The notes: a model not told the origin generated them from the letters alone. A stretch of DNA of 62,969 nt from SZUA-448 sp964602475 (GCA_964602475.1 CAZRRN010000010.1:1-62969); one strand, 5' to 3'. Shown: positions 47,848 to 55,945, counted from the first letter of the stretch. A program made the numbers and translations.

Positions 47848-49686
47848 ATGAAGAGAATGTGCAGAATATTATGTGTTGTACTTATGGTACTGGCAATGAC
47901 AGCGTGCTCAAATGCCAACGGTGCTACAGGAACCGAAGTGACGCCGACTGCTGCAAACACAGAGCCGTCAGAAGCGCCGGCAATAACAAAATCAGAAGAG
48001 ATTACAGAGGAACCGATGATAACAAAAGCAGAAGAGATTACAATGGATCCGATAATAACAAAAGCCGAAGAGGTTACGAAGGCACCTACACCAACAGCCG
48101 CCTATGACTGGCCGACAGAATTTTCCCTTTGTGAGACCTATAAGGATCAGTTTTTGATTGGGACAATTTATGCAGATGGAATCAAGACAGGGAAATACCT
48201 TACGCTTGCAATGGAACAGTTCAATGTTGTGACGCCCGAGAACCTGATGAAACCGGAGTACATGCAGAGAACGGAAGGAAACTTCAATTTTACCTCATCG
48301 GATGCCATGATGTATTTTGCAGAGACTGCAGGATTCAGTGTTGTCGGACATACGCTGTGCTGGCATTCCCAAAGCGGAAACTGGCTCGGACAGAATGTGA
48401 CGAGAGAAGTTGCGATTGAACAGCTGAGGAGTCATATCACGAACATTGTTTCGAATTATAAAGGACAGATTATTTCCTGGGACGTTGTAAACGAAGCGAT
48501 TCGCGATGGTGCAACCCTTCCGGCAAACGGAGACTGGACAACCTGTCTACGGGAGACACAATGGCTGAGATCAATCGGCTCCGACTATCTTGAAATGGCA
48601 TTTCAGTTTGCACATGAAGCAGACCCGGACTGCAAGCTTTACTATAATGACTACAACCTGAATGATAAGAAAAAAGCTGAGGTTGCATATGCAATGGTAA
48701 AGGATTTTATTGAACGAGGAATTCCGATTGACGGAATCGGCATGCAGGGGCATTACAGCACCGATACATCAATCAGTTCAGTGGAACGTTCTTTAGCGCT
48801 CTTTTCCGAACTTACGATAGAGGTCAGTATTACTGAGCTAGATGTCGGAGTCAACGGTGCTTCCGTAAAAGGATTATCAAAGAAACAGGAGATTGAACAG
48901 GGGCTTGTTTATGCGAAGCTTTTCCAATTGTTCAGTAAATATTCTGATACGATTGCGCGTGTGACATTCTGGGGTCATATTGATACACAGAGCTGGAGAG
49001 CAGATCGCTTCCCATGCATATTTAACGGAGATGCAACGCCAAAGCTTGCTGCTTATGCAGTACTGAATCCGGAGCTGTTTCTGGAACAGTATGGCAACTC
49101 AGAAGCAGCAAAACAGCCTAAAACGATCCTTGCGAGCCATGGCACTCCGGTAATTGACGGGGAAATGGATGCGGTATGGGGATTGAGCAAGGTGTATGAT
49201 GTTAACAACCAGCTGACCGCCTGGGAGGGCGCAACCGGAAAGGTACGGGTTCTCTGGGACGAAAAAAATATTTATGTGTATCTCGAAGTAACAGACAATA
49301 CACCGGACTCATCAGCGTTAAATCTTTACGAACAGGATTCTGTGGAAGTGTTTTTGGATCAGAATAATGAAAAAGCCGGTTATTTTCAGGAGGACGACGG
49401 TCAGTTCCGCGTCGGACGTAATGGGGTGGAATCCTTTGGAACAGTACCGGCGGCAGTTATGGACGGGTTTTTATCGGCAGTGAAGATAACGGATACCGGA
49501 TATTCGGTTGAACTGGCAATTCCGTTGATAGAAAAAGGAAGCGCAGACAGGGTGCTTGGATTTGAAGCACAGGTCAACGATGGATCGAACGGAATCAGGA
49601 TTGGTGTTGCAAAGTTGAATGATACAACAGACAATTCGTATCAGAGTACTGAATACTACGCAAATTTGCGATTAAAGAATAATTAG
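47848..49686 (+). CDS. GH10 endo-1,4-beta-xylanase lipoprotein with CBM9-like domain
   Basis: A surface-anchored xylanase of 612 residues. The signal ends with lipobox AMTAC (Cys20). An acidic linker with repeated ITKAEEIT-like units follows (about 45-85). The GH10 barrel (about 90-420) has acid/base Glu216 in WDVVNEAIRDG and nucleophile Glu330 in SITELDVG. The C-terminal ~180 residues (GTPVIDGEMDAVWGLSK ... EVFLDQNNEKAGYFQEDDGQFRV) match the CBM9 xylan-binding family. CGGAG lies 4 bases before ATG. A perfect palindromic terminator follows. It fits a fibre-degrading role together with the GH53 galactanase. Confidence 0.95.
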   Translation: MKRMCRILCVVLMVLAMTACSNANGATGTEVTPTAANTEPSEAPAITKSEEITEEPMITKAEEITMDPIITKAEEVTKAPTPTAAYDWPTEFSLCETYKDQFLIGTIYADGIKTGKYLTLAMEQFNVVTPENLMKPEYMQRTEGNFNFTSSDAMMYFAETAGFSVVGHTLCWHSQSGNWLGQNVTREVAIEQLRSHITNIVSNYKGQIISWDVVNEAIRDGATLPANGDWTTCLRETQWLRSIGSDYLEMAFQFAHEADPDCKLYYNDYNLNDKKKAEVAYAMVKDFIERGIPIDGIGMQGHYSTDTSISSVERSLALFSELTIEVSITELDVGVNGASVKGLSKKQEIEQGLVYAKLFQLFSKYSDTIARVTFWGHIDTQSWRADRFPCIFNGDATPKLAAYAVLNPELFLEQYGNSEAAKQPKTILASHGTPVIDGEMDAVWGLSKVYDVNNQLTAWEGATGKVRVLWDEKNIYVYLEVTDNTPDSSALNLYEQDSVEVFLDQNNEKAGYFQEDDGQFRVGRNGVESFGTVPAAVMDGFLSAVKITDTGYSVELAIPLIEKGSADRVLGFEAQVNDGSNGIRIGVAKLNDTTDNSYQSTEYYANLRLKNN

Positions 49687-49730
49687 ACGGTACTACGTAA
49701 ACAGAACAAATAAATTTGATTAATCATAAG

Positions 49731-49756
49731 AAGAGCCGGACAATTGTCCGGCTCTT
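49731..49756. terminator. Perfect palindromic bidirectional terminator
   Basis: A 26-base perfect inverted repeat with arms AAGAGCCGGACAA and its complement, between the convergent xylanase and metK genes. Ts and As flank it on both sides. Confidence 0.85.
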
Positions 49757-49792
49757 CAATGATTATATTCGTGATATTGACAGCTATAACGG

Positions 49793-50980
49793 TTACAGAA
49801 ACTTCTTCAATTCGGTTGCTTTATCAAGCTTCTCCCATGGCAGGTTAAGATCCGGTCTCCCAAAATGCCCATAGGAAGATGTCTGCTTATAAATCGGACG
49901 ACGAAGATCGAGCATTCGGATAATACCGGCAGGACGCAGGTCAAAGACCTTACGAACAATGTCCGATAGCTCGGCGTCGGATTTCTTTCCGGTACCGAAG
50001 GTGTCGACGGCAATTGACGTGGGATGTGCAACACCAATCGCATAAGACAGTTGTATTTCGCATTTGTCTGCAAGACCGGCAGCTACCAGATTCTTTGCAA
50101 CATAGCGGGCGGCATAAGAAGCGGAACGATCTACCTTGGTACAGTCCTTACCGGAAAAAGCACCGCCACCGTGACGGGCATAACCGCCATAAGTGTCAAC
50201 AATAATTTTACGGCCGGTCAGACCGCTGTCTCCGTTTGGTCCGCCAATCACAAAGCGACCGGTTGGGTTGATGAAAAACTTGGTATCATCGGCAATCATG
50301 TCCTTAGGAAGAACCGGGTCAAGGACATATTTCCGGATATCTTCATGAAGCTGTTCCTGTGTGACCTCGGGACTGTGTTGTGTGGAAAGAACAACCGCAT
50401 TCAGATGATGAGGCTTGCCGTCCTCGCCGTATTCCACGGTAACCTGGGATTTTCCGTCGGGACGAAGATAAGGAAGCGTTCCGTTCTTTCGTACCTCAGT
50501 GAGCTTCTGTGTCAGTTTATGCGCAAGTGAAATCGGATATGGCATATACTCAGGGGTTTCGTTGGTGGCATAGCCGAACATCATACCCTGGTCACCGGCG
50601 CCGATACTTTCGATTGCTGCTTCTTCGGGATCTCCTTCTTTTGCTTCCAGAGCTTGATTTACTCCCATGGCAATATCGCCGGATTGTTCGTCAATCGATA
50701 CGATAATACCGCAGGTATCTGCATCAAAGCCGCTCTCCGAGCTGGTGTAGCCAATTTCACGGATTGTTTCGCGGACTATTTTAGGAATATCAACATAGCC
50801 GGCAGTTGTGATTTCGCCCATCACAAGAACAAGACCGGTGGTAATTGCGGTTTCACAGGCAACACGACTCATGGGATCCTGCTCAAGCATGGCATCCAGA
50901 ACAGCATCAGAGATAGCGTCACAGATTTTGTCGGGATGTCCTTCTGTTACGGATTCTGATGTAAAAAGACGTTTGTTCAT
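49793..50980 (-). CDS. metK: S-adenosylmethionine synthetase
   Basis: It makes S-adenosylmethionine from methionine and ATP in the cytoplasm. The 395-residue protein has the GHPDKICD motif, the P-loop-like GGGAFSGKDCTKVDRS motif, and DQGMMFGYATNET. It is transcribed alone behind a SAM-I riboswitch, so it is shut off when SAM is plentiful. Its Shine-Dalgarno is separated from ATG by a perfect 9-base-pair hairpin. It converges on the xylanase gene. Confidence 0.98.
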   Translation of the reverse strand: MNKRLFTSESVTEGHPDKICDAISDAVLDAMLEQDPMSRVACETAITTGLVLVMGEITTAGYVDIPKIVRETIREIGYTSSESGFDADTCGIIVSIDEQSGDIAMGVNQALEAKEGDPEEAAIESIGAGDQGMMFGYATNETPEYMPYPISLAHKLTQKLTEVRKNGTLPYLRPDGKSQVTVEYGEDGKPHHLNAVVLSTQHSPEVTQEQLHEDIRKYVLDPVLPKDMIADDTKFFINPTGRFVIGGPNGDSGLTGRKIIVDTYGGYARHGGGAFSGKDCTKVDRSASYAARYVAKNLVAAGLADKCEIQLSYAIGVAHPTSIAVDTFGTGKKSDAELSDIVRKVFDLRPAGIIRMLDLRRPIYKQTSSYGHFGRPDLNLPWEKLDKATELKKFL

Positions 50981-51016
50981 AAGCTTTCACGTAAGGCGAT
51001 GCCTTACGTATCCTCC
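50981..51016 (-). promoter_or_regulatory. metK Shine-Dalgarno separated from the start codon by a perfect hairpin
   Basis: On the minus strand GGAGGA (51016-51011) is followed by a T and then a perfect stem ACGTAAGGC / GCCTTACGT (51009-51001 with 50997-50989) with a 3-base loop. Eight bases then reach ATG at 50980. Folded spacing from GGAGG to ATG is 10 bases; linear spacing is 31. An upstream CTCCG (about 51045) could pair with this CGGAG and hide it. Confidence 0.65.
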
Positions 51017-51111
51017 GTTTCTGCGCGGATTCAATGCCTCTGCGCGGAGCAATTAATAGATTTGCACTACAGGAGTCTGTCAGTGCAGGGAACAGAAAAA
51101 TCTGTTCAAAC

Positions 51112-51136
51112 AAAAAGTCCGCGATAAGCGGACTTG
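51112..51136 (-). terminator. Riboswitch-controlled terminator of metK
   Basis: On the minus strand AAGTCCGC and GCGGACTT form an 8-base-pair stem, followed by a T-run. It lies 16 bases after the end of the SAM-I aptamer. A second hairpin (TGCACT/AGTGCA arms, about 51063-51090) follows before the gene. Confidence 0.85.
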
Positions 51137-51151
51137 ATAGCAAGAATCAAA

Positions 51152-51250
51152 TCCCTTATTGTTCGATTACTCGCTCAACTTGGCACCTTCCGAACCCGGG
51201 GTTGCCGTGACTTCACAGAGTCTTTACTCTCCGTCACTCTTAATAAGAGA
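51152..51250 (-). promoter_or_regulatory. SAM-I (S-box) riboswitch
   Basis: The ~99-base aptamer on the minus strand closes with P1 TCTCTTATT (51250-51242) / AATAAGGGA (51160-51152). It contains the S-box features GACGGAG, GTGAAGTCACGGCAACC and AAGGTGCCAAGTT. Binding of S-adenosylmethionine should favour the terminator at 51112-51136 and switch off metK. Confidence 0.95.
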
Positions 51251-51285
51251 ACTTCATATGAAATTGTTATTACTAACGTGTCATA

Positions 51286-51314
51286 AGAATACACGATACG
51301 GTGCTGTATGTCAA
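51286..51314 (-). promoter_or_regulatory. SigmaA promoter of metK
   Basis: Minus strand: TTGACA (51314-51309), 17-base spacer, TATTCT (51291-51286), about 35 bases upstream of the riboswitch. Confidence 0.8.
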
Positions 51315-51452
51315 GGATTATTTGAATCATCGATCTAGCATCGGTATAGCTCTGTCTGTATGGTTTTCGAAGTTGTTCCATTTACTGTACACAGTTTACA
51401 TATTTTTAAGATAAATTCTAATGCTTTTATCCTGCATTTATGCTAATATGTG

Positions 51453-51484
51453 ACCATAGAGTTGATCCTTACGGTGACTATGGT
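51453..51484 (+). promoter_or_regulatory. Hairpin before the histidine kinase ribosome-binding site
   Basis: ACCATAG (51453-51459) pairs with CTATGGT (51478-51484). GGGAGG begins right after it. No clear promoter was identified in the ~160 bases upstream. Confidence 0.4.
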
Positions 51485-51498
51485 GGGAGGTGAACGGA

Positions 51499-53109
51499 TT
51501 GGAGCTGAAGAGGAAGCTTATTGTATCATTTATGCTGGTTATCATGATTCCCGTTATTATGGTTATTATTATGGGAAAAGCGATTGTAACCTATCAGCTT
51601 AATTCCATCCAGAAGGCCTTTGATCTGGAGGTCGATACGGCACAGATTATTTCCAATCCGATTCAGCTTCTGAACCAGGTAACAAGGGGGGTATATAACA
51701 GAATTGCTTATTTGGCCGAATATAATCCTGAAAAATTAGCAGACATGGAATACATTGATTTACTAAACAATGAGCTTGATTCGAATTATTCTTTTATAGC
51801 GGTTCGGCGTGATAATGTATTTATCTATACAGGTAACGAACGGATTACAAATGCGATTCAGAACCGGCTTCCGGCTTATGGAAAATACCATACCGATGTG
51901 GACGGAGGTGTTTATATATCCGGACGGACGCCTACGTTAATTAAGCAGCAGGATTTTCTTTTTTCGGATGGCGAAGAGGGTACAGTTTTTGTTATCACCG
52001 ATCTGACGACCATGGTTCCGCAGATCAAATCTTCAGCAATTCAGGCGGTGATTGCATTTGCAAGTATCCTGGTGCTTACTGCAGTCATCTTAAGTGCCTG
52101 GCTGTACGGAAGCATCATTCGTCCGCTCAACAAGCTGAAAACTGCGACCAGAAAAATGAAGGAAGGCGATCTGGATTTTACGATTTCCGGTAATCCGGAG
52201 GATGAAATCGGTCAGCTCTGTGAAGATTTTGAAAAAATGAGAGCGCATCTGAAGGAACTTCTGGAGGATCGGCTGCGGTACGAGCAGGAGACCAGTGAAC
52301 TGATCAGTAATATTTCCCATGATTTGAAGACTCCACTGACAGCAATCAAAGGATACTCCGAAGGGATTATCGATGGGGTTGCAGCTACAGCGGAACGGAA
52401 GGATAAGTATATCCGGACGATTTATACGAAGGCTAATGATATGTCTGTACTGGTCGACGAGCTGGCGCTGTACTCCAAGATAGACTGCAATGAAGTGGTT
52501 TACAATTTTGTTCCGTTGTCGGTGGCTGCATATTTTGATGACTGCATTGAAGAATTGACACTGGATCTTGAGGTAAAGGAATTGGAGCTCAGTTACCAAA
52601 ATGGAGTAGGAAAGGATGTTCAAACGCTGGCGGATCCGGAACAATTGAAACGTGTGATTACAAATATTATAGGAAACTCCGTGAAATATACGGATCGTCG
52701 TATGATTTCCGATCCGGAAAAGAAAGCGGAGAGGGGTAAAATTGATATCCAGCTTTATGAACAGGGAGAATATATTTGTATTAAAATCGGAGATAACGGA
52801 AGTGGAATTCCGCCGGAGGATCTGACGCATATTTTCGAACGGTTCTATCGTGCAGATGCGGCACGAAGTACGAAGAACGGCGGAAGTGGACTGGGACTGT
52901 CGATTGCAAAGAAGATTGTTGAGGACCATGAAGGGCATATTCGTGCGGACAGTACACTTGGGGTGGGAACAGTCATTGAAATAAAACTAAAAAAAATGAA
53001 ACCGGCAGCAGACAATACTGCAGATAACTTAAAACCGGTAGTAAAGCGACGCAGACTTCTTCCGTGGGGAAGGGATGATACAAGACTTAATTTTATGAGA
53101 AAGGACTGA
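51499..53109 (+). CDS. Membrane sensor histidine kinase
   Basis: A two-component sensor of 536 residues. Helix 1 is at about 8-27. An extracytoplasmic domain of ~150 residues follows, then helix 2 (about 180-202), HAMP, a HisKA domain with His274 in NISHDLKTPLTAIKG, and an HATPase domain (NSVKYT, GDNGSGIPPEDL, GGSGLGLSIAKK). TTG 51499 is the likely start because GGAGG (51486-51490) is 8 bases upstream; the GTG at 51490 overlaps that site. The response regulator gene follows after 92 bases. Signal unknown. Confidence 0.93.
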   Translation: MELKRKLIVSFMLVIMIPVIMVIIMGKAIVTYQLNSIQKAFDLEVDTAQIISNPIQLLNQVTRGVYNRIAYLAEYNPEKLADMEYIDLLNNELDSNYSFIAVRRDNVFIYTGNERITNAIQNRLPAYGKYHTDVDGGVYISGRTPTLIKQQDFLFSDGEEGTVFVITDLTTMVPQIKSSAIQAVIAFASILVLTAVILSAWLYGSIIRPLNKLKTATRKMKEGDLDFTISGNPEDEIGQLCEDFEKMRAHLKELLEDRLRYEQETSELISNISHDLKTPLTAIKGYSEGIIDGVAATAERKDKYIRTIYTKANDMSVLVDELALYSKIDCNEVVYNFVPLSVAAYFDDCIEELTLDLEVKELELSYQNGVGKDVQTLADPEQLKRVITNIIGNSVKYTDRRMISDPEKKAERGKIDIQLYEQGEYICIKIGDNGSGIPPEDLTHIFERFYRADAARSTKNGGSGLGLSIAKKIVEDHEGHIRADSTLGVGTVIEIKLKKMKPAADNTADNLKPVVKRRRLLPWGRDDTRLNFMRKD

Positions 53110-53201
53110 CAGGGTTATTTTGCTAAAGGCGTCTGTAACAGGATTGATTTTGATAAACATATTTTGTGTGGGTACCGAAGGGGAACCCGGAAGGAGGCTG
53201 T

Positions 53202-53891
53202 ATGAACAGAATACTAATTATTGAAGATGAGCAGGCAATTGCAGAATTGGAGAAGGATTATCTTGAGCTTTCAGGCTTTGAAGTTGTAATTGAAAATAAC
53301 GGAGACGAAGGTCTGAACCGTGCACTAAACGAAGAGTTTGCATTGATTGTTCTGGATTTAATGCTTCCGAAAATGGATGGTTTCGAGATCTGTACACGGA
53401 TTCGGAAGAAGAAAAACATACCGGTGCTTATGGTTTCCGCCAAAAAGGATGATGTAGATAAAATTCATGGACTTGGGCTTGGAGCAGACGATTATATTAC
53501 GAAGCCTTTTAGTCCAAGTGAACTGGTGGCACGTGTAAAAGCGCACATGAGCCGGTATGAACGGCTTATTAACTCTGGGACTCCGGAAAATGAAATTGTT
53601 GAAATCCGTGGAGTAAAGATTGACAAAACGGCACGGCGAGTATATATTAATGGCGAAGAGAAAAGCTTCACAACGAAGGAATTTGATTTACTGACATTCC
53701 TTGCAGAACACCCGAATCATGTATATACGAAGGAAGAATTATTCCGGGAAATTTGGGACATGGAATCGGTTGGAGATATTGCAACGGTCACGGTTCATAT
53801 CAAAAAGATACGTGAGAAGGTGGAAGCGAACACTTCAAAACCGCAGTATATTGAGACAATCTGGGGCGTGGGCTACCGGTTCCGGATATAG
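53202..53891 (+). CDS. OmpR/PhoB family response regulator
   Basis: Partner of the preceding kinase, 229 residues. The receiver domain has acidic residues near 8-10, phospho-acceptor Asp52 in LIVLDLMLPKMDG and Lys near 101 in ITKPFSPSE. The C-terminal winged helix (FTTKEFDLLTFLAEHPNHVYTKEELF ... VTVHIKKIREKVE ... TIWGVGYRF) binds DNA. ATG 53202 is preceded by AAGGAGG with a 5-base spacer; the frame to 53166 is excluded. Targets unknown. Confidence 0.95.
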   Translation: MNRILIIEDEQAIAELEKDYLELSGFEVVIENNGDEGLNRALNEEFALIVLDLMLPKMDGFEICTRIRKKKNIPVLMVSAKKDDVDKIHGLGLGADDYITKPFSPSELVARVKAHMSRYERLINSGTPENEIVEIRGVKIDKTARRVYINGEEKSFTTKEFDLLTFLAEHPNHVYTKEELFREIWDMESVGDIATVTVHIKKIREKVEANTSKPQYIETIWGVGYRFRI

Positions 53892-54106
53892 TGTCGGTTC
53901 ACTGCAAAAAAAACAGCTTTAGATGCTGGTCCGGAGGATTTCCGACGGAGAAGCACAGAGATATGACAGATTCGAAGCGAGAGGGTGCGCCCGAACGTAA
54001 CGGTTCGAAGACAGCAGTTCAAAGTTATTAGCTTGTTTTTTATTGCTGATAAACGATAGTCAGTCACTGTGTATTCATAATTCTGTACCTGTATGGTATA
54101 GAATTT
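53892..54106. other. Intergenic region after the response regulator
   Basis: About 215 bases without a recognised gene. It contains several short hairpins (CAGC/GCTG near 53918; GAAC/GTTC near 53992) and two tiny frames (22-25 codons) lacking ribosome-binding sites. It may be a long 3' untranslated region ending at the terminator at 54107. Confidence 0.4.
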
Positions 54107-54136
54107 CCCGCATCGATAAGATGCGGGTATTTTTTT
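54107..54136 (+). terminator. Intrinsic terminator
   Basis: CCCGCATC (54107-54114) and GATGCGGG (54120-54127) with a 5-base loop, followed by TATTTTTTT. It ends the two-component operon transcript. Confidence 0.9.
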
Positions 54137-54253
54137 ACCTTATAGGACAATATTCCTATACGAAAAAGGCGCTTCGCTAAGGATGCGCATGATGCTTGAA
54201 AGGAAAAGAGTCGTAAATGACCAAGCGTCAGCGTACAGATAGCAGAAAGGAGA

Positions 54254-54499
54254 ATGGTGGAAACAAGAATTGCATTGATTGGTATTATTGTGGAAGAGCC
54301 GGAAGCAATTGAACGGGTCAACCAGCTTCTTCACGATTACGCAAAGGTTATCATCGGACGTATGGGAATTCCTTATCGTGAGAAGAAGATTAATATCATT
54401 AGTGTTGCACTGGATGCGGAAAATGATGTAATCAGTTCGCTTTCCGGAAAGCTTGGTATGATTCCGGGAATCAAAGTAAAAACGATGTACTCGAAGTAA
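54254..54499 (+). CDS. TM1266-type iron-only hydrogenase system regulator
   Basis: An 81-residue ACT/NikR-C-like ferredoxin-fold domain protein. The sequence (IALIGIIVEEPEAIERVNQLLHDY ... VIIGRMGIPY ... ISVALDAENDVISSLSGKLG) matches the small putative regulators found with [FeFe] hydrogenase maturation genes, as I recall the family. No hydrogenase gene is in this window. AAAGGAG is almost in contact with ATG 54254; the GTG at 54257 may be the true start. The leader contains a GCTTG/CAAGC hairpin (about 54193-54225). Confidence 0.82.
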   Translation: MVETRIALIGIIVEEPEAIERVNQLLHDYAKVIIGRMGIPYREKKINIISVALDAENDVISSLSGKLGMIPGIKVKTMYSK

Positions 54500-54571
54500 G
54501 GGAAATTACCTAATGCAGGGAAGCCACCTTATAACAAACTTAAGTACTGCTTTGGACGGGTAATTCATTCG

Positions 54572-54694
54572 AGGCGCTGCTCCGAGGAAAAAGGAGTATA
54601 GCGTAAAGGACGAACCTTTCGCACACAGATTTGTGCCTGCGCGGTGCTTGACACAAACTCTGCTATGTACAAAAAGCCGCGCAGAAATGGGGAT
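54572..54694 (+). promoter_or_regulatory. Leader element R1, copy a, with additional upstream stems
   Basis: The core stem is CTGCGCGG (54637-54644) paired with CCGCGCAG (54677-54684), around a 32-base loop containing CTCTGCTATG and an A-run. Upstream stems can form from CGCT/AGCG with CTCC/GGAG (54574-54604), AAAGG/CCTTT with flanking GCG/CGC (54601-54622), and GCACA/TGTGC (54621-54636). The 3' flank AAATGGGGAT supplies a ribosome-binding site for GTG 54699. About 80% identical to the copy at 22350-22440. Confidence 0.65.
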
Positions 54695-54698
54695 TAAA

Positions 54699-54800
54699 GT
54701 GAAAGATTTGAAAGCAGTTCACTTGGTAAGTTTGAGCGGTGTCAATCTTACCGCCATTTGTGGCTCCTATAAAATTATCACCGCATGGAGGATAAGATGA
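54699..54800 (+). CDS. 33-codon leader ORF overlapping the solute-binding lipoprotein start
   Basis: GTG 54699 lies 5-6 bases after a GGGGA ribosome-binding site supplied by leader element R1. The frame stays open for 33 codons and its TGA (54798-54800) overlaps the next start as ATGA. The product is a basic peptide containing VSLSGVNLTAICGSYK and ending TAWRIR. The part from the HL pair onward (LSG..L..I.GSYK..T.WRI) recurs before the glycosyltransferase gene at 56.9 kb, with changes rare at second codon positions. Either it is a coupled leader peptide, or the conservation reflects RNA structure (CGGTG/CACCG pairing). No family known. Confidence 0.45.
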   Translation: MKDLKAVHLVSLSGVNLTAICGSYKIITAWRIR

Positions 54801-55906
54801 GAACCAATAAGAAATTGATACAGATGATTGCAATAGCTATAGCGGTACTGCTGCTTGGCGGCTGCGCAGGAAGCGGAAGCACAACAGTAACAATGCCCCC
54901 GGAACCGACTACAACGACCGCACCAACGACAACGGCAACAACCGTTCCGGAAGCAACGGCAACAATGGCTCCGGAAGCGACTACGGCTTTAGAACCGACG
55001 CAGGCAGCTGAAAAGACAGATATTTCCATTGCGGCGCTGAAGGGTCCAACTGCCATCGGTCTTGTTGAGCTGATGGAACAGAATGAAGCGGGGAATGCAG
55101 CTAACAACTATACTTTTACGATCGCCGGAGCGGCAGATGAATTAACGGCAGGTCTGATAAAGGGTGAGATTCAGATAGCGGCAATTCCATGTAACCTCGC
55201 ATCGGTACTTTATAATAAAACCGAGCACGGTTTGTCGGTACTTGCAGTTAATACTCTCGGAGTTCTGTATATTGTAGAAATTGGTGACAGCATCAGCTCA
55301 GTAGCAGACCTAAAGGGAAAAACCATTTATAGCACCGGGAAGGGAACCACACCGGAATATACGCTTCGTTATTTGCTGACACAATCCGGAATCGATCCGG
55401 ATAAGGATGTTACAATTGAATACAAATCAGAAGCAACAGAAATTGCATCTCTCCTTGCTGAATCAGATTCCGCAATCGCGATGCTTCCGCAGCCGTATGT
55501 TACAACAGTAATGATGCAGAATGACAAGGTTCGGATTGCCCTGAACATCACGGAGGAATGGGAAGCAGTCACCGGAGGTGCAAGCAGCGTCGTGACCGGG
55601 GTTATTGTAGCACAGAACTCTTTTATTGAAGAGAATAAAGCAGCAGTCGATGCATTTTTAGAGGAATACGCTCTTTCTACCGCATATGCCAACGAACAGA
55701 CGGAAGCGGCAGCAGAGCTTGTTGAAAAATTTGGGATTTTTAAGGCGGCAGTTGCTAAGAAGGCTATTCCGTACTGTAATATTGTCTGTCTGACCCAAGA
55801 AGAGATGAAGACGAAGATCTCGGCGTACCTGCAGACGCTGTATGACCAGGCTCCGAACGCAGTCGGAGGAACACTGCCGGAGAATGATTTTTATTATTAC
55901 AAATAA
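54797..55906 (+). CDS. Orphan ABC-type solute-binding lipoprotein (TauA/NMT1-like)
   Basis: A membrane-tethered binding protein of 369 residues. The lipobox is LLLGGC with Cys23. A Thr/Pro/Ala linker follows (about 30-75), then a type II periplasmic-binding fold (ISIAALKGPTAIGLVELM ... AADELTAGLIKGEIQIAAIPCNLASVLYNKT ... DLKGKTIYSTGKGTTPEYTLRYLL) as in taurine/nitrate/HMP-type binding proteins. No permease or ATPase gene is adjacent, so it either uses a remote transporter or acts as a sensor. GGAGG lies 5 bases before ATG 54797, overlapped by the leader ORF stop. A terminator follows. Confidence 0.88.
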   Translation: MRTNKKLIQMIAIAIAVLLLGGCAGSGSTTVTMPPEPTTTTAPTTTATTVPEATATMAPEATTALEPTQAAEKTDISIAALKGPTAIGLVELMEQNEAGNAANNYTFTIAGAADELTAGLIKGEIQIAAIPCNLASVLYNKTEHGLSVLAVNTLGVLYIVEIGDSISSVADLKGKTIYSTGKGTTPEYTLRYLLTQSGIDPDKDVTIEYKSEATEIASLLAESDSAIAMLPQPYVTTVMMQNDKVRIALNITEEWEAVTGGASSVVTGVIVAQNSFIEENKAAVDAFLEEYALSTAYANEQTEAAAELVEKFGIFKAAVAKKAIPYCNIVCLTQEEMKTKISAYLQTLYDQAPNAVGGTLPENDFYYYK

Positions 55907-55915
55907 AATAAAGAG

Positions 55916-55945
55916 CGGTACAATCAGACAGATTGTACCGTTTTT
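55916..55945 (+). terminator. Intrinsic terminator after the solute-binding lipoprotein gene
   Basis: CGGTACAATC (55916-55925) pairs with GATTGTACCG (55931-55940) around a 5-base loop, followed by TTTTT. Confidence 0.92.

Noticed and set aside
52090..52938. 282-codon minus-strand frame inside the histidine kinase gene
   Set aside because: The plus-strand frame has all kinase motifs. The antisense product has no recognisable domain or start signal.
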